Shown here: one piece after another, positions 57,166-64,000 of the stretch | Layout of the letters: each line of letters opens with the position of its first letter | Position numbering within the stretch: position 1 is the stretch's first letter | Assembly (NCBI GenBank): GCA_028287135.1 | Contig: JAQBQE010000029.1 | Location: 54,488 to 118,487 of the forward strand | Length of the DNA stretch: 64,000 nt | DNA from: Myxococcales bacterium | GTDB lineage: Bacteria; Myxococcota_A; Polyangia; Haliangiales; Haliangiaceae | Direction of reading: 5' to 3' | The notes under the pieces: generated by a model | Databases searched by the model: none | Told to the model about the DNA's origin: nothing | What the model saw: the letters and a program-made list of their open reading frames with translations, nothing else | Program-made: the position numbers and the translations under genes

Positions 57166-59136
57166 TCAGTCGACCTGCTTTCCTGGTGACGACGTCGTCT
57201 CGTCCGAAGCCAATGATTCTTTGATCTGCGCGACCAGCTCGTGATCGCCCTTGCGCTCGGCCACAGCGAGCTGCGCCAGCTTGCGCGCGAGCTCTCGATT
57301 GTTGGAGCGGCCCGCGTCGGCAAGGCTCTTCTTCAGCTCGTTGCGTCCGACCTCGGTCTTGCGAACCTCGAGGTTGCGCGTCATCGCCACCAGCGAGGCG
57401 CGTGGGTCCTTGGCCTCGGCGTACTTGCCGGACAGGACCTGTTCAGCGATGGCGGATGGGAGGTGCACAGCGACGAGCTCATGGAAGGACTGTCCCGCCC
57501 TGGCCGCGGAATACATGGCTTGAAGGCGAGTATCCGTCAAGAGCCAAAAAGCCTTGTCTGCCTCGGCGGTTGCGATCAGAGACGGGTGGTCTGCGAGCAG
57601 CATGATCACTTCGAGTTCGTCTGTTATGGGCGCAGGGCCAGAAGGCGGCGTTCCAGCCCCGGATGCGGGCCCCTCGGGTTCGGAGCGCTCACCCGGTGCG
57701 TGGGGGTGTTGCCCGGCCGAATTTTGTCCGTGGACGGCGTTCGGCTGCCCGCCGGTCGATCCCCCGGGGCGGCCGTTCGCAGGTCCGGCGCTGCCTGCTC
57801 GCGCCACCGCACTGCGCACGACGGCCATGTCCACACCCAGCGCAGTCGCCAACGTGTGGAGCAATAGATCACGTTTCACCTGGTTCGCAACTTTCGCGAG
57901 GAGGCGCCCCGCGTCCTCGAGCGCACGTGCGCGAGCGTCGGCGTTCCCGCGTGCCTTCGCCCACACCTCGAACGCGAAGAACTCGATGCCGCCCATCGCG
58001 CGATCGACGGATTCGCGCAGCACCTCGGCGCCGCCGCCGGCGACGAGACTGTCGGGATCGACGCCATCGGCGAGCATCCCGGCGCCGCCGGACTTGCCAT
58101 GCCCGGGCCTCCGCGCGACGAGCACCTCGACGTCGGCCTCGACACACATCTGGAGCGCGTGCATCGTCGCCTTGTAGCCCGCGCGATCACCGTCGTAGAG
58201 CAGGACGATCTTCTCGGTAAGTCTCTTCAGCACGCTGACCTGTTCGATGGTCAAGGCCGTTCCGAGCGGTGCGATGACCTCCGCGAACCCGGCCTGGTGC
58301 AGCGTGATCACGTCGAAGTTACCTTCGACCAGAACCGCGCGTTTTTGAGCCTGCATGGCCTCGCGGGCCTGGGCGAGCCCGAACAGCAGCTTGCTCTTCT
58401 TGTAGACCACGCTCTCGGGGCTGTTGATGTACTTCGGCGGCTCGCTGCCATCCTCGGCGGGCTTGGGAACGCCGACGATCCTCGACGAGAATCCGACGAT
58501 CTCGCCGCCGGGGACGATCACCGGGCAGACCAGCCGGTCGCGGTTGCGGTCGTAGTAGCCGCCGGACCGAGGGCGATGTGCGACGAGGCCGACCCGCACC
58601 GCGAGCTCCATGTCGACGTTCTTGGCCTTCAGGTGGTCGGCGAGCACCGACCACTCCGCGGGTGCATAGCCGAGCTGGAACTTCTCGGCGACCTCGGCAG
58701 CGACGCCGCGCTTCGCGAGGTACGCCCGCCCGGGCTCGCCGCGCGGGTCGAGCAGCATGTCGCGATAGAACGCGGTCGCGATCCGGTTGATGTCGAGCAT
58801 CGCGACGCGCTCGCCACGTGCGCGCCGGACCTCGGGCGGCTCCTCGATCCGCGGCACGACGATGCCGAACCGATTCGCGAGCCCCTCGGCCGCCTCGACG
58901 AAGCTCTTGCCCTCGAGCTCCATGATGAACGTGAACACGTCACCGTGCTTGGCGCAGCCAAAGCAGTGGAAGAAGCCCTTGTCGGCGGAGACGTTGAACG
59001 ACGGCGTCTTCTCCCCGTGGAACGGGCACAACCCCTTCCAGTTGCGGCCCGCCTTGCGGAGCTGCACGTGCTGTCCGATCACGGCGACGATGTCTGCCGC
59101 GTCACGGATCTGGGTGATGACGTCGTCCGGAATCAT
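57166..59136 (-). CDS. dnaG: DNA primase
   Basis: A 656-residue enzyme from ATG 59136, a normal length for this class. It has an N-terminal zinc finger ([13 protein letters not shown]...FHCFGC), the RNA-polymerase domain with TOPRIM ([17 protein letters not shown] and [12 protein letters not shown]), and a C-terminal helicase-binding region after a Pro/Gly-rich linker. It makes RNA primers at the fork. It is co-directional with rpoD (2 bases) and 77 bases after the small membrane protein gene. Confidence 0.97.
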   Translation of the reverse strand: MIPDDVITQIRDAADIVAVIGQHVQLRKAGRNWKGLCPFHGEKTPSFNVSADKGFFHCFGCAKHGDVFTFIMELEGKSFVEAAEGLANRFGIVVPRIEEPPEVRRARGERVAMLDINRIATAFYRDMLLDPRGEPGRAYLAKRGVAAEVAEKFQLGYAPAEWSVLADHLKAKNVDMELAVRVGLVAHRPRSGGYYDRNRDRLVCPVIVPGGEIVGFSSRIVGVPKPAEDGSEPPKYINSPESVVYKKSKLLFGLAQAREAMQAQKRAVLVEGNFDVITLHQAGFAEVIAPLGTALTIEQVSVLKRLTEKIVLLYDGDRAGYKATMHALQMCVEADVEVLVARRPGHGKSGGAGMLADGVDPDSLVAGGGAEVLRESVDRAMGGIEFFAFEVWAKARGNADARARALEDAGRLLAKVANQVKRDLLLHTLATALGVDMAVVRSAVARAGSAGPANGRPGGSTGGQPNAVHGQNSAGQHPHAPGERSEPEGPASGAGTPPSGPAPITDELEVIMLLADHPSLIATAEADKAFWLLTDTRLQAMYSAARAGQSFHELVAVHLPSAIAEQVLSGKYAEAKDPRASLVAMTRNLEVRKTEVGRNELKKSLADAGRSNNRELARKLAQLAVAERKGDHELVAQIKESLASDETTSSPGKQVD

Positions 59137-59213
59137 CGTCTCGATCGCCCCCTACGGCGCCTTCCCCCCACGCAGCCGCGAACCATGACCGATCCCTCCC
59201 CGAAACGCGAGGT

Positions 59214-59456
59214 TCAGTGCGTCGCCGGTGTCGTCGATGTAGGTGCGGATGTCGGGATGACGGTCCGCGGCCGGCTGCCGTCGACGAGCACGTAGATCAC
59301 GAGGCCGAGCGTCAGGGCGATCCACAGGCCGAGGATGGTCTGGATCGCGCGGGTCGTACCCTCGGCGACCTTCGGGCCGTGGTCCTCGTGACCCAGATCA
59401 TGCCGGTGCTTCTTCCGCTGCGTACCGGCGATCTCGGAGGAGGGGACGGCGCTCAT
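59214..59456 (-). CDS. Small single-span membrane protein
   Basis: An 80-residue protein from ATG 59456. The N-terminal ~35 residues are polar with His and charged residues; one membrane helix (AIQTILGLWIALTLGLVIYV) follows, then a Thr/Pro/Ser-rich periplasmic tail. No family is recognised. It lies between the MshEN protein and dnaG on the same strand. Confidence 0.7.
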   Translation of the reverse strand: MSAVPSSEIAGTQRKKHRHDLGHEDHGPKVAEGTTRAIQTILGLWIALTLGLVIYVLVDGSRPRTVIPTSAPTSTTPATH

Positions 59457-59502
59457 CGGCCGGATGATTGCCGCAGCTTCGCGCCCGCGTCAATCAGCGG
59501 TG

Positions 59503-60924
59503 TCAGCGGCTGGCGTCGCGCATCAGCCGGGCGAACGCGGCACCGGCTGCGGCCGCGATCGACTCGGCCGTGGTCGACGCGGAATCGGCTTCGGTCACCA
59601 TCGCGATCACGCACATGACCTCGCCGCCGATCGAGATCGGCACCGCGATCAGCTCGCCGGTGCTGTGCCCGAGCGAGGCCATCAGCAGCTGGTCGATCGG
59701 TCCGAGATCGCTCGACGGTGCACGCGCCGTCTGGTTGCGGTTCGCGACGCGCGGCACGAGGCCCGGCTGATCGAGCGGCACCGCGAGCTCGGGGTGCGGG
59801 GCGCCCGAGCGGCAGAACCCTTTCCAGCTCGTCGCGATCTGACCGCGGAGGACGAGCAACGTCGCCGCGTGGCACGACGGCGCGAACCGGAACAGCGCGT
59901 CCATGCTGAGCTCTGCGACGCGATCGCGGTCGGTCGCGCGGCGGATCGCGCGCGTGGCTTCGCCGACCGTCTTGCCCGTCGTCGTTGGCTCGTGGACGCC
60001 GCTCGGTGGCGTGACCGCGACGCGGCGGATCGAGATCCTCGCTAGCGCGGCCTCGGGGCTCCGCGTGTCGCCGATCGTGCGGACGTACGTGCGACGCTCG
60101 CGACCCGACGAGTTGTCCTCCTCGACGGCGCGCGGCACAGCCGCGTCGATCGCGACATCGGCGGGGAGATCGTCGAGGTCGGCGAGCGGCCTCGCCGCGT
60201 GCATCACCTGCGACGGTCGCTCGGGCTCGGGCTCGGGCTCGAGGGCGATGGCGAGCTCGGCCTCGAGCTCTGCCTCGGGCACCGGCTCCGGCTCGACGGA
60301 AGGGGCGGGCGCCGGGGTGGCGGCCTGGACCGGCACGGTCAGCTCGTCCTCGCTGATCGTCCGCGGCATTCCCGACGGCTCGAGCAGGATCTCGGGCTCC
60401 GAGTCCTGCGGGACCGGTACGACCTCGAACTGCGGGAACGCGGTGATCCGTTCCCCCGGCGCGCGCATGAACCGCGCGGGGCGAGCGATCCCGTAGACGC
60501 GCTCGAGCTGGTAGCGAATGCGGAGCTCGGCGGCCATCGAGATGATCAGCTGATCCACCTCGACGGCGAGGTCGTCCGCGATCCTGCCGACCGCCTTCTT
60601 CGTCAGCGGCGAGCTCGCGGCGACCACGATGTCGCGTCGAGGGCCGGTGCGGACCAGCGGGACGCAGCAGAACATCTCCGCCAGGTCGGCCGACAGCAGG
60701 AGCTGCAGCTCGCGGTCGACCTTCTCGAAGTGACGCGCGAGCGCCGCGGGCATGTTGTGCTGCCGCCCGAGGAAGGTCGACAGCACGTCGAGATCGATCA
60801 GCCCGAGCTCGACGAGGTTGGTGCCGAGCCGTGCGCCCCACATGACCTGGGCGCGAAGTGCCCGATCGAGCTGCTCGGAAGTGAGCAGACCGGCATCCAC
60901 CAGCAGCTCGCCGAGCCTGGCCAT
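59503..60924 (-). CDS. MshEN/GspE-N domain protein with C-terminal GAF-like domain
   Basis: A 473-residue protein from ATG 60924. The first ~140 residues match the type II/IV secretion ATPase N-terminal domain (LGELLVDAGLLTSEQLDRAL, GARLGTNLVELGLIDLDVL), a module known in some cases to bind c-di-GMP. A Pro/Glu-rich linker of about 150 residues follows. The last ~130 residues look GAF-like (HAATLLVLRGQIATSWKGF, ELIAVPISIGGEVMCVIAMV). There is no ATPase domain, so it is a regulator rather than a motor. It heads the cluster that ends in dnaG-rpoD. Confidence 0.82.
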   Translation of the reverse strand: MARLGELLVDAGLLTSEQLDRALRAQVMWGARLGTNLVELGLIDLDVLSTFLGRQHNMPAALARHFEKVDRELQLLLSADLAEMFCCVPLVRTGPRRDIVVAASSPLTKKAVGRIADDLAVEVDQLIISMAAELRIRYQLERVYGIARPARFMRAPGERITAFPQFEVVPVPQDSEPEILLEPSGMPRTISEDELTVPVQAATPAPAPSVEPEPVPEAELEAELAIALEPEPEPERPSQVMHAARPLADLDDLPADVAIDAAVPRAVEEDNSSGRERRTYVRTIGDTRSPEAALARISIRRVAVTPPSGVHEPTTTGKTVGEATRAIRRATDRDRVAELSMDALFRFAPSCHAATLLVLRGQIATSWKGFCRSGAPHPELAVPLDQPGLVPRVANRNQTARAPSSDLGPIDQLLMASLGHSTGELIAVPISIGGEVMCVIAMVTEADSASTTAESIAAAAGAAFARLMRDASR

Positions 60925-60956
60925 GTCGCGCGTCAGTCTAACAACAGAGCGAGTGA

Positions 60957-62021
60957 TTAAGCGACCGTGACGTCCTTCGACAGGTAGACATCCTGGATCG
61001 CGTTGAGGAGGTCCACGCCCTCCTTGAACGGGCGCTGGAACGCCTTGCGACCCGCGATGAGGCCCATGCCGCCCGCGCGCTTGTTGACGACGGCGGTCAT
61101 GACGGCGTCCTTGAGGTCGCTTTCACCCGTCGAGGCGCCGCCGCTGTTGATCAGCCCGACGCGGCCCATGTAGCAGTTCGCCACCTGGTAGCGCGTGAGG
61201 TCGATCGGATTGTCGCTCGTGAGGTCGGTATAGACCTTCTTGTGGGTCTTGCCGAGGCCCTTGAGCGCGGGGTCGTTGTAGCCACCGTTCAGCTCGGGCA
61301 GCTTCTGCTTGATGATGTCGGCCTGGATCGTCACGCCGAGGTGGTTCGCCTGGCCGGTGAGATCGGCCGACAGGCTCTGGTCACCGAGCGACGTCTTGAA
61401 CGCGCTGTTGCGGACGTAGCACCAGAGGACGGTGAACATGCCGAGCTCGTGCGCCTGCGCGAACGCCTCGGAGATCTCGGTGATCTGGCGCCGCGACTCG
61501 GCCGAGCCCCAGTAGATCGTCGCGCCGATGCCGGCCGCGCCCATGTTCCAGCACGTCTTCACGTTGCCGAACAGCGTCTGGTCGTAGGTGTTCGGGAACG
61601 ACAGCAGCTCGTTGTGGTTGATCTTCACGATGTACGGGATCTTGTGCGCGTACTTCCGCGCCGTGATCCCGAGGACACCGTAGGTCGAGGCGACCGCACT
61701 GCAGCCACCCTCGATCGCGAGCTTGATGATGTTGTCGGGGTCGAACATGTCGGGGTTCGGCGCGAACGACGCGCCGGCCGAGTGCTCGATGCCCTGGTCG
61801 ACCGGGAGGATCGAGATGTAGCCCGTGTTCGCGAGCCGGCCGTGATCCATCATCTGCTGCATCGAGTTGATCACGCGCTGGCTGCGATCCGATCCACGCG
61901 CATAGATCTCGTCGACGTATGCCGGGGACGGCAACGTCAGCTTGCTCGCGGGAATCGTCTTGCACTGGTGATCGAGCAGCGTTGCCTGCTCACCGAGGAT
62001 TTCGCGGATGTTCCGGGCCAT
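60957..62021 (-). CDS. fbaB: Class I fructose-bisphosphate aldolase (DhnA/FbaB type)
   Basis: A 354-residue enzyme; ATG 62021 is preferred because the family begins close to [14 protein letters not shown], although ATG 62039 is possible. It matches E. coli FbaB throughout: [44 protein letters not shown] (Schiff-base Lys), [30 protein letters not shown] and [15 protein letters not shown]. It cleaves fructose 1,6-bisphosphate or runs in gluconeogenesis. It is one of five central-carbon genes in the window. Confidence 0.96.
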   Translation of the reverse strand: MARNIREILGEQATLLDHQCKTIPASKLTLPSPAYVDEIYARGSDRSQRVINSMQQMMDHGRLANTGYISILPVDQGIEHSAGASFAPNPDMFDPDNIIKLAIEGGCSAVASTYGVLGITARKYAHKIPYIVKINHNELLSFPNTYDQTLFGNVKTCWNMGAAGIGATIYWGSAESRRQITEISEAFAQAHELGMFTVLWCYVRNSAFKTSLGDQSLSADLTGQANHLGVTIQADIIKQKLPELNGGYNDPALKGLGKTHKKVYTDLTSDNPIDLTRYQVANCYMGRVGLINSGGASTGESDLKDAVMTAVVNKRAGGMGLIAGRKAFQRPFKEGVDLLNAIQDVYLSKDVTVA

Positions 62022-62149
62022 GACGGTCGTTGTACCCATCCAGGGCGCGAACGCGCAAGCCGTCACACCGTGCGTAGCGGTACGTGGGAAATGGTTGATC
62101 CCGCTGCGGAAGGTCGTTAAAACGCTGCATCTTTCGCCGGGAGACCCTC

Positions 62150-63082
62150 ATGCGCCTGTCCTCGACTTTCACGCTCGCCTCACAACTTCTCGTGCTCTCC
62201 GTCGCCGCGTGCGGTGGTAGCGCGGACATGCCTCAGCCGGTCGATGCCGCGGTCAAGGACATCGGCTTCACCAGGCCGACCGCCTCGCTCAAGGCGAACC
62301 AGGAGATGAGCGAGAACAACTGGGTCGAGCTCGGCGCCGCGGATCTCAGCTGCCTCGGCACGCCGAGCGCCGACGTGGCGACCGCGAACGCGATCGTGGT
62401 CAACACCAAGGTCGAGGACTTCCAGAGTGGCAGCCCGGTCGATAACGCGACGGTGATTGCGTTCGCGAACCAGGACTCCGGCTCGCCGTTCGGCGCAGCG
62501 GTGGTCTCGGACCAGAACGCGGACGTCTCGCTCATGATCCCGGCCGGCATCAAGCGGTTCGGCTACAAGATGACCCACCCGAACGCGCTCGACACGCTGC
62601 TGCTCAACCAGACGCTCCCCAGCGCGACGATGACCCCGCAGACCGTCAGCAAGATCCAGAGCGTCTCGACCGCAACCGGCGCGACCCTGGCGGGGCTGAT
62701 CGGCGTCTCGCGGACGCCCGGCACGGGCGTGCTCGCCGGCGCCGTCCGCGACTGCCAGAACCGCGAGATCTCGAACTTCATCGCCACGGTCTCGAGCACG
62801 CCGGACGTCGTCACCCACATCGAGGGCGTCGACACCTACTACTTCTCCGCCAGCGTCGGCCTGCCGGTCCGCCACTCGCAGCAGCGGTTCGCGTCCAAGG
62901 ACGGCCTGTTCATGGCGATCGAGATGAGCCCGACGACGACCGCGTACGTCCAGGTCTGGGGCTACAAGACCGACGCGGACGTCACCGCGGATAACCTGAC
63001 CCTGATCGCGCAGCTGAAGACGCAGGTGATCGCCGAGACCGTGATCACCGGCTCGTACGACCCGTTGCGCACCGGCCTCTGA
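62150..63082 (+). CDS. Lipoprotein of unknown function
   Basis: A 310-residue protein from ATG 62150 with lipobox (LVLSVAACGGS). The mature part contains beta-rich stretches (VVNTKVEDFQSGSPVDNATV, DVSLMIPAGIKRFGYKM) that resemble a carboxypeptidase-regulatory-like sandwich. Two Cys (LSCLG and RDCQN) may pair. No known family is identified. Confidence 0.72.
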   Translation: MRLSSTFTLASQLLVLSVAACGGSADMPQPVDAAVKDIGFTRPTASLKANQEMSENNWVELGAADLSCLGTPSADVATANAIVVNTKVEDFQSGSPVDNATVIAFANQDSGSPFGAAVVSDQNADVSLMIPAGIKRFGYKMTHPNALDTLLLNQTLPSATMTPQTVSKIQSVSTATGATLAGLIGVSRTPGTGVLAGAVRDCQNREISNFIATVSSTPDVVTHIEGVDTYYFSASVGLPVRHSQQRFASKDGLFMAIEMSPTTTAYVQVWGYKTDADVTADNLTLIAQLKTQVIAETVITGSYDPLRTGL

Positions 63083-63119
63083 TCGACGCGATCGCCGGTG
63101 ATCGGGTACCGTTGACGCA

Positions 63120-63872
63120 GTGACGACGGCGCCTGGACCTCGCAGCGATCCGCGCACGAGCGCGCGCGACGCGCTGATCGCATGGGCGGTCGTCGCCGTG
63201 CTCGTCACGTTCCTGGTCCGGATCAACCTCACGTTGCCGTTGATCGGGCACCTCGGGTCGGCGCTGGTCGCCGTCCTGTTCCTCTACGTCCCGGTCTATG
63301 TCGCGTGGCGGCGCAAGGAAGACCTCGTGGACTACGGCTTCCATGCGTCGCCGCTCGCGCAGGGGCTGATCACCGCGGGCGCGGCGATCGCGGTGATCTT
63401 TCCGCTGTTCGCGCTCGGCTACTTCGCGTTCTACGAGATCGCGTGCAACTCCTCGGTGCTGTCCGCGCTCGTGCCGCACAAGATGTGCAGTCACTACGGC
63501 GGGCTCGCCGGCCTTCACGCACCGGAGCTGACGGCCAAGCTCGCGGAGTTCTGCGCGGTCCAGCTCGTCGTCGTCGCGCTCCCCGAGGAGCTGTTCTTCC
63601 GTGGCTTCTTGCTCGGCCTGCTCGAGCGTCGGTTCCCGCCGAAGCGGCGGATCCTCGGCGGCGGGGTCGGGCTCGCGCTCGTCCTGTCGGCGCTCGCGTT
63701 CGCGTTGATTCACCTCCCCAAGGACGGCGACCCGCGTGCGCTCGCGACGTTCTTCCCCGGGCTGCTGTTCGGCTGGATGCGGTCCTCGACGGGCTCGATC
63801 CTGGCGTCGACGTTGACGCACGCGGGCTCGAATATCCTGATCCGGTTTCTCGACCTGATGGTCCTGCGCTGA
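63120..63872 (+). CDS. CPBP-family intramembrane metalloprotease
   Basis: A 250-residue polytopic membrane protein from GTG 63120. Motif 1 is [17 protein letters not shown] (EExxxR), motif 2 is ALIHLPK (His) and motif 3 is LTHAGSNI (His), the glutamate/His set of the CAAX-protease/bacteriocin-processing family. Some members in Myxococcota process MYXO-CTERM anchors (myxosortases); the sequence alone does not decide. About six to seven helices precede and enclose the active site. Confidence 0.88.
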   Translation: MTTAPGPRSDPRTSARDALIAWAVVAVLVTFLVRINLTLPLIGHLGSALVAVLFLYVPVYVAWRRKEDLVDYGFHASPLAQGLITAGAAIAVIFPLFALGYFAFYEIACNSSVLSALVPHKMCSHYGGLAGLHAPELTAKLAEFCAVQLVVVALPEELFFRGFLLGLLERRFPPKRRILGGGVGLALVLSALAFALIHLPKDGDPRALATFFPGLLFGWMRSSTGSILASTLTHAGSNILIRFLDLMVLR

Positions 63873-64000
63873 CGCGCTAGGCGCAATGCTGGTCAGTTAG
63901 CGGGTTCCGTCGTCGTGCACGTGCACGTGTCACGTGCTCGTCCACGTCCACGGACTCGGTCGCAACCGGGCTGAAGCACGGCCGATACGTCCGGCATGCT
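63873..64000. other. Window-edge non-coding stretch with CACGTG repeats
   Basis: A 128-base stretch. It contains three CACGTG palindromes (63918-63923, 63924-63929, 63931-63936). A minus-strand coding end crossing the edge is possible but cannot be supported. Confidence 0.4.

Overview
This is a 64 kb stretch of high-GC bacterial chromosome. It fits a myxobacterium-like member of the Myxococcota (Haliangium/Kofleriaceae type), inferred from the very large number of small secreted lipoproteins, FHA-GGDEF proteins, a fused GGDEF and Hanks-type Ser/Thr kinase, a propeller-type sensor with a PP2C output, a CPBP protease and frequent GTG/TTG starts. There is no CRISPR array, insertion sequence, integrase or phage gene. 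The window reads as chromosomal core interleaved with lineage-specific genes.

Layout. 0-5.4 kb: a deacetylase-like lipoprotein coupled to an FG-GAP/ASPIC lipoprotein, an FHA-GGDEF cyclase and a TPR lipoprotein. 5.4-11.7 kb: three heme-oxygenase-like diiron (HDO) family proteins around a divergent promoter, one of them co-transcribed with a propeller/Y_Y_Y/SpoIIE-phosphatase sensor; this is the most promising candidate for an undescribed system. 11.8-20 kb: lipoproteins, including a tandem duplicate pair, a type III CoA-transferase, a second TPR lipoprotein, a vanadium-haloperoxidase-like protein and a collagen-stalked RidA protein. 20-25.2 kb: a HATPase protein and an operon of gamma-glutamyltransferase, phosphosulfolactate synthase (ComA) and phosphosulfolactate phosphatase (ComB), preceded by an FHA protein with a degenerate GGDEF domain. 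25.3-34.4 kb: a His-rich lipoprotein, an outer-membrane barrel, MalQ, a 50-residue membrane protein, an RluE-type pseudouridine synthase, TypA/BipA and a GtrA protein. 34.5-38.4 kb: glycosyltransferase, RNase P RNA, a receiver protein, an HD-like protein, a zinc-ribbon coiled-coil protein and a CAU tRNA.

38.5-47 kb holds dapF, secG, tpiA, a GGDEF-kinase fusion, pgk and gap on the minus strand: the classical lower-glycolysis operon with a signalling gene inserted between pgk and tpiA. 47-54.5 kb: a Tat-type pirin lipoprotein, an MscS channel with a cyclic-nucleotide domain, an L,D-transpeptidase with Cys-rich modules, and lipoproteins. 54.8-60.9 kb: rpoD, dnaG, a small membrane protein and an MshEN/GAF protein in one direction (a macromolecular-synthesis operon). 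61-64 kb: class I fructose-bisphosphate aldolase, a lipoprotein and a CPBP-family protease.

Functional themes. Central sugar metabolism (gap, pgk, tpiA, fbaB, malQ) sits close to second-messenger and phospho-signalling genes. Three GGDEF proteins (one canonical, one apparently degenerate, one fused to a kinase) and a possible c-di-GMP-binding MshEN protein suggest dense regulatory wiring. The HDO trio and the ggt-comA-comB operon are the two most likely specialised metabolic modules; their substrates and products cannot be read from the sequence.
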